A DNA stretch of 64,000 nt from BRH-c25 sp035627615 (lineage in GTDB: Bacteria; Bacillota; Clostridia; Lutisporales; Lutisporaceae), in the NCBI GenBank assembly GCA_035627615.1, contig DASPLL010000056.1, forward strand, positions 62,001-126,000, written 5' to 3'. Below are positions 1-7,253 of the stretch, in pieces. The number at the start of each line of letters is the position of its first letter. Positions within the stretch are counted from its first letter, which is position 1. The notes below the pieces were generated by a model. That model made no database searches. It was not told the DNA's origin and worked only from the letters and a program-made list of their open reading frames with translations. The position numbers and the translations under genes were made by a program.

Positions 1-1093
1 TCGGCATTTCTATGAATTTATATATGAAATCCAGCCTGTTCTTGATTTCTTCCCTGGGAAGCTGATATACATAAGGGAAACAAATACTTTCATTTTCATC
101 TTCATTTTCCAGCTGTTTCATGGCGGTTTCGATGTAATAGTGAGAGAGCATATTTTCATTATCCAGTACCGAAAGCCTTTCCCAGAGCTTTATGCTTTCC
201 TTATATTTTTTGCTGTTATATGCTGCGACTGCAGTAAGATGCACATACATAGGATTTTCCGGATCCACAGCCAATAGCTTTTTAAAGTTCCTGAGCGCCT
301 CTGTATGCCGTCCCAGACTTCCATAGGTGTCCCCTATCTTATATAGGTAGTCTTCATTGTCGGTACGGATCTTGCTTATGATCCTTACCTGCTTTTCAAC
401 CCAGCTGGTTGAACCCTGCTTATTATAGAATATCGCAAGGTTGCAGTTTGCGTGCACATTGGTCTCTTCATAGACAAGCACTTCCCGGGCAAGTTCTATG
501 GCTTTGTCCAGAAACCCAAGATAATAGTATGCCAGCGAGAGATTGTTCCTTGCCGGTACGGCATTTGGAAGCATCTCCACCACAGTCTCAAATTTTCTTG
601 TAGCTTTTTCATATTCCCGTTTTTCCAGGTGATCAATGGCTTCCTCTTCTATTTTATATATTTTTTCAAGCTCCTCATCATCCAGGTTGTTATTGGCGTC
701 CTTTATCATTGTGAGCATTTCCAGCAGTTCTTCCGCTTCCTCGGAAAACTCCCCGTTCGGATCCTTTTCCAGGTAAAGGCTGAAGTATTCGGAGGACTTC
801 TTAATTTTCTGCATTTGAAGGTAGTTGCACCCCAGACCAAAATAGCACTCAAGATAATCAGGATCAAGGTTTTTTACTATATTGACCAATACCTCGGTAG
901 AACGGTCAATATCTCCCAATTCTGCCAGCAGCCCGGCATAGTTGAACTGTATGAAACTATCCTTGGGCTTCAGTTCAACAGCTTTTTCAATATATCTTAA
1001 AGCGGTCTTCATATTGCCCTTCTGGATGTATTTATATCCAAGATCAAAATAAAACTCCGCTCCTCTTTCAAAAGTTACAACTTTTTTATTCAT
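1..1093 (-). CDS. TPR-repeat protein, 3' end beyond window
   Basis: The gene starts at an ATG at 1093, preceded by a GGTG-type ribosome binding site, and stays open to the left edge, so the C-terminus is missing. The about 364 visible residues are almost wholly tetratricopeptide-like helical pairs: the N-terminus has the A-L-x-Y-I-E-K-A-V-E-L pattern, followed by a C-Y-F-G-L-G-C-N-Y-L-Q repeat, an acidic stretch, then Y-E-K-A-T-R-K-F-E and Y-Y-Y-L-G-F-L-D-K-A-I-E repeats. TPR proteins hold other proteins together; the partner cannot be told. No signal peptide or membrane segment is visible. It lies 32 bp downstream of the AlbA_2-type gene on the same strand and may be co-transcribed with it. 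Confidence 0.85.
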   Translation of the reverse strand, partial: MNKKVVTFERGAEFYFDLGYKYIQKGNMKTALRYIEKAVELKPKDSFIQFNYAGLLAELGDIDRSTEVLVNIVKNLDPDYLECYFGLGCNYLQMQKIKKSSEYFSLYLEKDPNGEFSEEAEELLEMLTMIKDANNNLDDEELEKIYKIEEEAIDHLEKREYEKATRKFETVVEMLPNAVPARNNLSLAYYYLGFLDKAIELAREVLVYEETNVHANCNLAIFYNKQGSTSWVEKQVRIISKIRTDNEDYLYKIGDTYGSLGRHTEALRNFKKLLAVDPENPMYVHLTAVAAYNSKKYKESIKLWERLSVLDNENMLSHYYIETAMKQLENEDENESICFPYVYQLPREEIKNRLDFIYKFIEMP

Positions 1094-1125
1094 ATTCCAT
1101 CACCTACTTCATTGCAAAGTAATAT

Positions 1126-2292
1126 TCAGTATTTCACCGGTCCAGGCAGCATTACCTTGAAAAGGTTCCTTTTCTCATTATTTAAGAACCTGGCACCCCC
1201 GTGCTGCTTAAAGGCCTCGTGTATTTTTTTCATTCCTGATCCTGTTTTTAAAAACCTTCTCTTGTCGTCCAGTATCAGAAGTCTTTGGTACAGCCATTGA
1301 TTCCTTCTGCAGGGATTGTAGTCCTCCACAACCCCGAAAACATCGTCATCACTGCAGGTGACACCCGGATTGCTTATTTCTATCCTGTTGTTCTCTATCA
1401 GTACGACAATTTCCCTTCCCATGGAAAAATAATCTCTATGAGCAGCGGCGTTAGCCACAGCTTCAACAGCTGCTGCTACGGGATATTCCTTATTGATCCT
1501 TGTTATCGTATGCTCCAGGTAATTTTCTATATCATCCAGCATTCTCGTTATAGGGCCGGAAAAATATTTTACTTCATCAGCCGAGCATTTATTTATCAGC
1601 CTCACCCCGGTGTGGGGAAGATAAAGCTGGGGATGATATCCGAAAGCCAGCAATCCGCCGACAGTCGGGTGATATCCGTTATTATCCTCATCTCTCCCTA
1701 TTATACCAATTCCCTCAAGAAGTGTGTAATAATCTTCATTTGTACTGGTAAGACCTGTCTTTGAAATATAATCGTTTATCAGCTTTTCATCCAGTTCCTT
1801 TAATTCCACCCTGTTTAAGACTATTCTTTCATGCTGGATCATTCCTGACTCCTGAAGCATGCCGGCTATTTCCTCACGTCTTGCTATATCCGTAGTAGAA
1901 CCTCTTCTTATGTAAAAAACTCCTGTCTGCCTTATCTGATGCGGTCTCTGACTGCTCTTATATATTGTCAGAACAGCAATCTGCCTTCCCTCCAGCAGAA
2001 TGATATCAAGCCTTACGGATACAGGCGGGTCACACCTCTGGCTTATAAGCTGCTGTATCTGTTCTTCTGTATACCGCTTGCCTTCTATTCCCAATATGTT
2101 TTTTGTACCATCCTCTATGCCGAAAACTATATAGCCCCTTCCGCCCTTTGAATTGGCTATTGCCGCAACATCCTTCGCAAGCTCTTTTTTTTCACTTTCA
2201 GTCTTTAAAGAAAGCACGGCCTTAAAATCCAGCTTGGTACCTTCCGGCTTCTGTAAAAGAGTATACAGCTTCTGCCTATCCAACCAATTCAC
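1126..2292 (-). CDS. AlbA_2/Schlafen-type ATP-binding transcriptional regulator-like protein
   Basis: A protein of about 388 aa. The N-terminal 150 residues fit the AlbA_2 (Schlafen-like, formerly divergent AAA-4) domain: E-G-T-K-L-D-F-K near residue 18, then D-V-A-A-I-A-N-S-K-G-G-R-G-Y-I-V-F-G-I-E-D near 40, and later Y-I-R-R-G-S-T-T-D-I-A. The C-terminal half fits the GHKL-like helicase/regulator part of this family (E-A-V-A-N-A-A-A-H-R-D-Y near residue 275, then E-I-S-N-P-G). The family is described as DNA- or RNA-binding regulators; the target here is unknown. The start is unsure: GTG at 2292 nearly touches the AAGGAGA ribosome binding site, while TTG at 2283 has better spacing. Confidence 0.85.
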   Translation of the reverse strand: MNWLDRQKLYTLLQKPEGTKLDFKAVLSLKTESEKKELAKDVAAIANSKGGRGYIVFGIEDGTKNILGIEGKRYTEEQIQQLISQRCDPPVSVRLDIILLEGRQIAVLTIYKSSQRPHQIRQTGVFYIRRGSTTDIARREEIAGMLQESGMIQHERIVLNRVELKELDEKLINDYISKTGLTSTNEDYYTLLEGIGIIGRDEDNNGYHPTVGGLLAFGYHPQLYLPHTGVRLINKCSADEVKYFSGPITRMLDDIENYLEHTITRINKEYPVAAAVEAVANAAAHRDYFSMGREIVVLIENNRIEISNPGVTCSDDDVFGVVEDYNPCRRNQWLYQRLLILDDKRRFLKTGSGMKKIHEAFKQHGGARFLNNEKRNLFKVMLPGPVKY

Positions 2293-2302
2293 TCTCCTTA
2301 TC

Positions 2303-2492
2303 AGATGCGAGATTCGAGATGCGAGACTCGAGATACGAGACTCGAGATTAAGCTATGCTTCGAAGTTGAGCGAATGTTGTTCGCCTAGCGGAACGCATGC
2401 AATGCGTTCCCTACGGTCAAAGCCCCGGTCCAATACCCGTAAGGACTACCCGGACTTTTCCTCGCATCTCGTATCTAGCATCTCGTATCTGA
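2303..2492. repeat. Mosaic intergenic repeat with GAGATNCGAG arms
   Basis: About 190 bp upstream of the AlbA_2-type gene. The left arm is a degenerate tandem of GAGATNCGAG units and the right arm holds the same unit in inverted form (CTCGCATCTCGTATC), so the ends could pair. Between them are a TTCGAA core and a palindrome, GGAACGCAT-gca-ATGCGTTCC (2390-2410). Related arms occur at 13498-13596 and 19850-20001, and the palindrome recurs at 3603-3623 and 39171-39189. No coding potential is seen. Confidence 0.75.
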
Positions 2493-2535
2493 TTTATATA
2501 TATAGTTTAACATAACATTGGAAATTATCAAAACA

Positions 2536-2580
2536 AAAAGCCGGGCATATATGTGTTATTCACATTTTTACCCGGCTTTT
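2536..2580 (-). terminator. Rho-independent terminator of the first small-peptide gene
   Basis: A hairpin with AAAAGCCGGG and CCCGGCTTTT arms lies 10 bp past the stop of the 63-aa gene. Read on the minus strand it is followed by TTTTTGTTTTG. The T-flanks on both sides mean it could also work on the plus strand. Confidence 0.8.
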
Positions 2581-2589
2581 ATACACTTA

Positions 2590-2781
2590 TTATCTTATAA
2601 ATGTATTCACCACGTTTCCTTTTAATCCGGAATCATCGTTTTTTAAATATTTGATGTTGTATTCCATCGACCTATACAATCTATATCCGTAATCATTGAT
2701 ATTACTGTCTGCTTCAGTCGTGTACTTTCTTGCTTCATCATTGTAGTTTAATTCCACAAAGATCCTTTTTAATAAATTCAT
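2590..2781 (-). CDS. Small 63-aa protein of unknown function
   Basis: A 63-codon gene starting M-N-L-L-K-R-I-F-V-E-L. The ATG at 2781 was chosen because GGAGG sits 7 bases upstream; an upstream extension to 2928 has no ribosome binding site and runs into the 107-bp repeat. The product is mixed basic/acidic and has a Y-G-Y-R-L-Y-R-S-M-E-Y run, with no membrane segment and no signal peptide. It has its own terminator (2536-2580). It resembles the 63-aa gene at 3364-3555 in length, in the M-N-L opening with lysine/arginine-rich start, and in a G-Y-R motif; distant paralogy is possible but unproven. I do not recognise the family. Confidence 0.6.
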   Translation of the reverse strand: MNLLKRIFVELNYNDEARKYTTEADSNINDYGYRLYRSMEYNIKYLKNDDSGLKGNVVNTFIR

Positions 2782-2885
2782 GCTGTTACCTCCTCTGTCA
2801 AATTTCCTGGCTGCGGTATTCTTAATAAATCCACCTGTTTCTTCAATAATCAATTGATAGCCTCCCCCTTTCATAAGTTGTAAGA

Positions 2886-2992
2886 TAGTGCCTCGTAACG
2901 CATATAACTTCTTGAGCATGCGAGGCACTAAATCAATGTTGTGATTATTAACACTATGAAAGACAAGAAATTTGTTGTGTTAATAATCACTA
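2886..2992. repeat. 107-bp two-hairpin repeat, copy 1
   Basis: A sequence bounded by TAGTG and CACTA with two perfect stems: GTGCCTCG (2888-2895) with CGAGGCAC (2921-2928), and the 14-bp GTGATTATTAACAC (2941-2954) with its complement (2977-2990). Copies of exactly the same length lie at 24445-24551 and 39853-39959, in the other orientation. The arms are identical in all copies; differences lie in the loops. Confidence 0.85.
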
Positions 2993-3009
2993 GGTGTTGT
3001 AAATAAAAA

Positions 3010-3030
3010 AGCCATGGGTAACCCATGACT
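3010..3030 (-). terminator. Tandem terminator, distal hairpin
   Basis: The stem AGCCATGGGT / ACCCATGACT carries A-rich and T-rich flanks (TTTTTTATTT on the minus strand). It lies about 50 bp beyond a second hairpin at 3083-3107, so the 37-aa gene has two terminators in a row. Confidence 0.7.
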
Positions 3031-3082
3031 TTTAAAAACGTCTTGTAAAGATGACTTCTATGCATTTATATATAAATATAAA

Positions 3083-3107
3083 AGTCACGGGTTAATGGCC
3101 CGTGACT
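3083..3107 (-). terminator. Terminator after the 37-aa peptide gene
   Basis: AGTCACGGG and CCCGTGACT form a 9-bp stem 18 bp past the stop of the 37-aa gene. On the minus strand it is followed by TTTATATTT. Confidence 0.75.
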
Positions 3108-3124
3108 GCTAAATAAGCTATATA

Positions 3125-3238
3125 CTATCTATCAGATCTCAGGCCGTGATATATAATTTCGGGCATAACGATCCCGCATGCAAAAAAATCCATACTAATG
3201 ATTGCAGTGCTGGTTGTAATAACAAAGTTCCTATTCAT
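3125..3238 (-). CDS. Small 37-aa hydrophobic peptide, unknown function
   Basis: A 37-codon gene with a very good ribosome binding site (AAAGGAGGTC, 3246-3254 on the complementary strand) 7 bases before the ATG at 3238. The peptide opens M-N-R-N, then a hydrophobic stretch (F-V-I-T-T-S-T-A-I-I-S-M-D-F-F-A-C-G-I-V-M-P) and ends with a charged tail. The F-F-A-C segment looks vaguely like a lipobox, but the aspartate in the core argues against a normal signal peptide. Two terminators follow. It lies between the two 63-aa genes, downstream of degS-degU. A signalling peptide, a small membrane peptide or a chance ORF are all possible; the ribosome binding site and terminator favour a real gene. Confidence 0.5.
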   Translation of the reverse strand: MNRNFVITTSTAIISMDFFACGIVMPEIIYHGLRSDR

Positions 3239-3363
3239 ATTCACGACCTCCTTTCAAATTCTATATATCCATAATTCATATATATTTTTATTACTTAATT
3301 ACTATACCACCAAATTACCAATTTTACAATCCTTCCAAATATTACAATTCTGTAACAGTAATA

Positions 3364-3555
3364 TCATAGTTCGTTCCTATGCTTCATCAGGTTTATCCCA
3401 CAGCCTATTTCCTCTGCGGGGTATCTATATCCGTGCTCAAATGTCTCATACAAAACATTTGCAGGGTCATCATTATCTTTATTTTCTACCGTCCCGCCGT
3501 TATTTATCTTACTCCTCTTCTTCAACTTCAATAACAGTTTCCTGACAAGATTCAT
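3364..3555 (-). CDS. Small 63-aa basic protein of unknown function
   Basis: A 63-codon gene starting M-N-L-V-R-K-L-L-L-K-L-K-K-R, with GGGAGG 7 bases before the ATG at 3555. The N-terminal third is an amphipathic basic helix; the rest is acidic and aromatic, with G-Y-R-Y-P and one cysteine. It shares the opening and length of the gene at 2590-2781. It is the first of three tiny genes on the same strand downstream of degU. The family is not recognised. Confidence 0.55.
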   Translation of the reverse strand: MNLVRKLLLKLKKRSKINNGGTVENKDNDDPANVLYETFEHGYRYPAEEIGCGINLMKHRNEL

Positions 3556-3597
3556 ATTACTGCCTCCCTTATGTCATATCAAAGCAGGTCTGTCTCT

Positions 3598-3692
3598 ATA
3601 GCGGAATGCATGCAATGCGTTCCCTACACCCCAGAACCCCGAACCTATTGCCCCTTGCCTATCGCCCATTGCCCATACCCAATAGGAATACC
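3598..3692. repeat. Mosaic intergenic repeat (palindrome plus ATTGCCC-type tandem)
   Basis: Contains GGAATGCAT-gca-ATGCGTTCC (3603-3623), then a degenerate tandem of CTATTGCCCC / CCTATCGCCC / CATTGCCC units. The same tandem style recurs at 27255-27290. It fills the gap between degU and the small-peptide genes. Confidence 0.65.
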
Positions 3693-4337
3693 CTATTTCT
3701 TTATATTATTCTTATATGCATATATAGCTGCCTGTGTTCTGTCGCTGACGTTTATTTTCCTGAATATATTGGAAACATGATTTTTCACAGTCTTTTCACT
3801 TATAAAAAGCCTGTCCGCTATATCCTTATTGTTCAGCCCGTCTGCTATAAGGGCAATTACCTCATATTCCCTCTGAGTCAGCTCATTTTCATTCTTGGTC
3901 CTGGTCCCTCTGGGCCTGTTGATTTCCCTTATAAGTTCTGCTGCCAGCTTCGGCTGTATGTACGCTTCACCATTATAAGCATCTCTTATGGCCTTGAAAA
4001 AACTTGCGGAATCAGAGTCCTTGAGGATATACCCTGAGGCTCCTATCTGCATTGTCTCCAGGAGATATTCCCTGTCTTCATGTATTGTAAGTATCACAAC
4101 TTTTGTATCTATACCATCTTCCTTAAGCTTTTTCAATGCCTTTATACCATTCATTATAGGCATATTAATGTCCAGCAGCAGTACATCAGGCTTAAGCTCT
4201 TTAACCCTTTCTATAGTTTCAACCCCGTTGGAGGCTTGTCCTATAACTTCAAAGTCATTTTCCAGCTCCAGGAGCTTCTTGAGTCCTTCCCTGACTATGG
4301 AGTGGTCGTCTGCGATCAGTATGCGTATCTTACTCAC
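3693..4337 (-). CDS. degU: NarL/FixJ-family response regulator, DegU-like
   Basis: A 214-aa response regulator. The receiver domain (about residues 5-120) has the acidic pair in I-A-D-D-H, the phospho-acceptor aspartate in L-L-L-D-I-N-M-P, and the T/K positions of I-L-T-I-H and I-L-K-D. The C-terminus is a LuxR-type helix-turn-helix (L-T-Q-R-E-Y-E-V-I-A-L-I-A-D-G, K-T-V-K-N-H-V-S-N-I). I choose the GTG at 4337, with GAGGAGG 6 bases upstream; the ATG at 4352 lies inside that ribosome binding site. It begins one base after the degS stop, so the pair is translationally coupled. The partner kinase next door is DegS-type; target genes cannot be read from here. Confidence 0.9.
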   Translation of the reverse strand: MSKIRILIADDHSIVREGLKKLLELENDFEVIGQASNGVETIERVKELKPDVLLLDINMPIMNGIKALKKLKEDGIDTKVVILTIHEDREYLLETMQIGASGYILKDSDSASFFKAIRDAYNGEAYIQPKLAAELIREINRPRGTRTKNENELTQREYEVIALIADGLNNKDIADRLFISEKTVKNHVSNIFRKINVSDRTQAAIYAYKNNIKK

Positions 4338-4338
4338 A

Positions 4339-5490
4339 CTATCCCTCCTCATTTATATCTAATAATAAGCTTACAAATATTTTGGTGCCTTTACCTCTGG
4401 CTGTTTTCAAGTCAAACTTCCCGTTCAAAAGCTCAACTCTTTCTTTCATACTAAGCAAACCATAGCCCGTATCTTCCTCTTTGACCGTCTTAAGTCTGCT
4501 CTTGTCAAAACCTTTTCCATCATCATCTATTAAAAGGTTTATGTGTTCATCTGTAAATTCAACTCTGATACTTGCATTCTTGGCATAAGAATGCTTTTTT
4601 ATATTGGTCAATGCCTCCTGCACGATTCTGAATGCAGCAAGCTCGACAACAGGTTTTAATGGTTTAGGTTTCCCAAAAACCAGGAAATCGACCAGTATAT
4701 TATTTTCTTCGACATAATTCGAAATATATCTTTGTAGTGTCGGAACCAGTCCCAAATCATCCAGGGACATAGGTCTCAAATTATATATGATCTTCCTTAC
4801 ATCACTCAAGCTGGAACGAAGGAAACCTTTTAAACTGCTCAATTCCTCCCTTGCCTTCTCTTTATCTATATCTATAAGCTTTTCGCACAGTTCTGTCTTA
4901 ATAACAAGATTGGCAATGAGTTGCGCAGGACCGTCATGTATCTCCCTTGCAACCCTCTTTCTTTCATCCTCCTGCGCTTTAATTATTTTTATTCCCAGGT
5001 ACTGCTTCTGTTTTATATCCTCCAACTGTATTGAAAGGTCCTGAAGCTCACCGCTCAGATAGCCCATTGCGACTCCCACCTTGGATACAAGGGATTCAGC
5101 TTTGACCACAGTTTCTCTGGCTACTTTAAGTCTTCTCTCCAGATCACCCCTGCGCTGAATAAGCAGCTGCTCCTCTGCCTTTTTCGTCATCAACTCCACC
5201 TGAAGGTCCTTTGCCCTGTCATAAGCCCTTTTTATATCCTCTTCCTTGTACTCCTTTATATTCTTGCTCACTATCATAAGCCGGTATCTGCATTCCCTGT
5301 CCAGCTTTTCCAGACTGTCTACCTGGTTGATCAGATTCGAGGCAAGCAGCCTGATCTTCTCCAACTCCTTCTCTACCAGTTGGCATTCATTCCGGGCATT
5401 CTCAGCTATGCTGAATATCTCACTTTTGCTTTTTTCGATAATATCCACAGTATTTTTGATTATTTGATTCAATCTGTCGATAATGAACAC
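4339..5490 (-). CDS. degS: DegS-type cytoplasmic sensor histidine kinase
   Basis: A protein of 383 aa with no membrane segments. Residues 1-170 are a long coiled coil, as in the DegS sensor domain. The HisKA_3 dimerisation box is near residue 190 (E-R-K-R-V-A-R-E-I-H-D-G-P-A-Q), with the histidine to be phosphorylated. The HATPase domain has E-A-L-T-N-I-K-K-H-S near residue 290, D-D-G-K-G-F-D near 325 and G-L-L-S-M-K-E-R near 350. In this family the kinase phosphorylates the adjacent DegU-like regulator to control exoenzymes, motility or biofilm genes. No promoter was placed with confidence in the AT-rich 350 bp upstream. Confidence 0.9.
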   Translation of the reverse strand: MFIIDRLNQIIKNTVDIIEKSKSEIFSIAENARNECQLVEKELEKIRLLASNLINQVDSLEKLDRECRYRLMIVSKNIKEYKEEDIKRAYDRAKDLQVELMTKKAEEQLLIQRRGDLERRLKVARETVVKAESLVSKVGVAMGYLSGELQDLSIQLEDIKQKQYLGIKIIKAQEDERKRVAREIHDGPAQLIANLVIKTELCEKLIDIDKEKAREELSSLKGFLRSSLSDVRKIIYNLRPMSLDDLGLVPTLQRYISNYVEENNILVDFLVFGKPKPLKPVVELAAFRIVQEALTNIKKHSYAKNASIRVEFTDEHINLLIDDDGKGFDKSRLKTVKEEDTGYGLLSMKERVELLNGKFDLKTARGKGTKIFVSLLLDINEEG

Positions 5491-5846
5491 CCCTTGTTAA
5501 GTTAATAATCATTCAATAATGCGATAAAACTTCTGCCTGTGAGGTATTTATATTACTATTATCGCTTAATAATCAGGTATTGTTAAGAAAATAATACCAA
5601 ATGCACGTATTTTATGTTAAACTGCAAGTTTCCATACCGATTTAATGCTCGCTATCAAAGCCGACACACTTTATATACGCATATTATACTATTGTACAAT
5701 AAAATTGTTAATAGCAGTCTTCTCATAATTTAATGATTAATGTAACATTTGTGCGAAATTTGAATTAAGAATGTAAAATGTATTTAGCGTAATGTGTAAT
5801 ACAACAAAAAAAGTGCGGTTTATCTGCCGCACTTTAAAGCCAATCT
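5491..5846. other. AT-rich gap between degS and cheW
   Basis: About 355 bp without a gene. It must hold the promoter of degS-degU, but I could not pick a convincing -35/-10 pair. The only clear structure is the cheW terminator at its right end (5810-5835). Confidence 0.6.
5810..5835 (-). terminator. Terminator after cheW
   Basis: AAAGTGCGG and CCGCACTTT form a 9-bp stem 12 bp past the cheW stop. On the minus strand it is followed by TTTTTGTTG. Confidence 0.85.
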
Positions 5847-6296
5847 CTACATGGTGGAAAGCTGCTTCTGCTCCTGCTCGTTAAGTAAAAAGCTCAGATC
5901 AAGTATTATCAGCAGTCTTTCCCCTTGCTTTCCTATACCTGTTATATATTTTCTCTCAACCCCAGCAATTATTTCAGGGGTTTCCTGTATATCAGACTCA
6001 TCCAATGTCAGTACCTCGGATGCATCATCGACAATAAAGGCTATCTGTCTGTCTCCGAAGTTTATTACAATAGTCCTTGTGTTTTCATTTATTTCCTGTC
6101 CTGGTATATTGAATCTTTTCTTCAGGCTTATAACCGGAATGACACTACCTCTAAGATTCATTACTCCTTCTACGAATGCGGGGGTATTGGGCACTTTGAC
6201 CGGTTCCTCATAGGGCCCTATTTCCTGAACCTGCATGATATTTACACCATATTCCTCTTTTCCGAGCTTGAAAATAACAAATTGCAATTCAGCCAT
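5847..6296 (-). CDS. cheW: Chemotaxis adaptor protein CheW
   Basis: A 149-aa single-domain CheW. Visible family features are E-Y-G-V-N-I-M-Q-V-Q-E-I near residue 15, the N-L-R-G-S-V-I-P-V-I-S-L motif near 47, and F-I-V-D-D-A-S-E-V near 88. CheW couples chemoreceptors to the CheA kinase. It stands alone here, 63 bp after ynzC, with no CheA or receptor gene in the window, so it may serve receptors encoded elsewhere or a non-chemotaxis array. It ends in a strong terminator. Confidence 0.92.
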   Translation of the reverse strand: MAELQFVIFKLGKEEYGVNIMQVQEIGPYEEPVKVPNTPAFVEGVMNLRGSVIPVISLKKRFNIPGQEINENTRTIVINFGDRQIAFIVDDASEVLTLDESDIQETPEIIAGVERKYITGIGKQGERLLIILDLSFLLNEQEQKQLSTM

Positions 6297-6359
6297 AAAA
6301 ATCCCTCCTATAGCTAATTATACCACGAAAACCTATTTTGTGAATAATTATTGCAAATT

Positions 6360-6587
6360 TTAATGTTTTTTACAGCCGCAGTTGCAATCATGATGTTCAT
6401 GTCCGCAATCATGCCCGTCTTCGACAAATTTTATTGAATCAAGCTGACCCCTTACCTGTCCTTTTATATATTCAATATATTTCTTCCTAAGCTCCTGCTG
6501 TTCCAGAGTTTCTTCCTCAGTCAGACCATCCTGCCTGGACTTCCTTGCCAGCTGATTTATCCTGTCTATCATTTCCCTGGTTATCAT
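6360..6587 (-). CDS. YnzC/DUF896 family protein with His/Cys-rich tail
   Basis: A 75-aa protein. Residues 1-55 are the DUF896 (YnzC) three-helix domain: M-I-D-R-I-N-Q-L-A-R-K, then G-L-T-E-E-E, then Q-Q-E-L-R-K-K-Y-I. B. subtilis YnzC is a small cytoplasmic helical protein linked to the SOS operon yneA-yneB-ynzC. Here it instead sits 7 bp after fchA in the hut operon. The last 20 residues contain five His and four Cys (G-H-D-C-G-H-E-H-H-D-C-N-C-G-C), which is unlike the core domain and suggests metal binding. Confidence 0.88.
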   Translation of the reverse strand: MITREMIDRINQLARKSRQDGLTEEETLEQQELRKKYIEYIKGQVRGQLDSIKFVEDGHDCGHEHHDCNCGCKKH

Positions 6588-6594
6588 ACCATAC

Positions 6595-7239
6595 CTATCC
6601 TATCCTTGAGTTTACTATATCAAGTATTTCATATTGAAGCTTCCGTCCTTCAATGGACATCATCCTGCATTTCTCATAAGCCTTCGTCTTGACGGCTTCA
6701 TCTGAAATTCCGGGAAGGTTGATATTCACATTCAATATCGCTCCTTCAAGTCCTGAAAGTGCCAGTAAAGCCCCTACCCCTACATCGGATATGGCATTCT
6801 TATTTCCATATCTGGCAATAGTGCTCTGATTTTTAAGCAGTTCAAAGCAGCTTTCTGCAGTTTTCAGAGGGATCTGCAGCGCATATAGGCTTGCTTCCTG
6901 CAGTTTCGCCCCACGCACCTGCTTTTGCTCCTCCGTATCCTTTGGAAGCTTCATTGCCTCCATAAACTTGTTGAAGGCTTTTGTATCCTCATCAACCAGA
7001 CCTGTAAGCTCATCCTTAAGTGCTTTTACATTTTCGAACTCTTTCATGAACTCTGTCTTTATGGTTTCTTCCAAACCCTCATAGTTTTTCTTCCCAAAAG
7101 AAAGATTCACCACCATCATTGTAAGATCCGCACCCAAAACCCCGGACAATGCCGCTGTACTTCCACCGCCCGGAGCAGGCTCGCTGCTTGCCAGTACGTT
7201 ACTGTAATCCCTTAAGGTCATATCCATTAATAAACTCAT
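6595..7239 (-). CDS. fchA: Cyclodeaminase/cyclohydrolase family protein (FchA/FTCD C-terminal type)
   Basis: A 214-aa stand-alone relative of the formimidoyltetrahydrofolate cyclodeaminase domain. It has the A-P-G-G-G-S-T-A-A-L motif near residue 22 and long amphipathic helices after it. The family converts 5-formimino-THF or methenyl-THF in the folate one-carbon pool. Position 14 bp after hutI supports a role in using the formimino group from histidine. No glutamate formiminotransferase domain is fused or adjacent, so the first folate step must be encoded elsewhere. Confidence 0.88.
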   Translation of the reverse strand: MSLLMDMTLRDYSNVLASSEPAPGGGSTAALSGVLGADLTMMVVNLSFGKKNYEGLEETIKTEFMKEFENVKALKDELTGLVDEDTKAFNKFMEAMKLPKDTEEQKQVRGAKLQEASLYALQIPLKTAESCFELLKNQSTIARYGNKNAISDVGVGALLALSGLEGAILNVNINLPGISDEAVKTKAYEKCRMMSIEGRKLQYEILDIVNSRIG

Positions 7240-7253
7240 AAATACACTCCTCT

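Noticed and set aside
452..1000. A 182-codon plus-strand frame over the TPR gene
   Set aside because: The minus strand encodes a continuous TPR protein with a good start; the plus frame has only low-complexity hydrophobic residues.
2955..3062. A short peptide beginning M-K-D-K-K encoded in all three 107-bp copies
   Set aside because: The frame arises from the palindromic arm, has no ribosome binding site and ends at different lengths in each flank.
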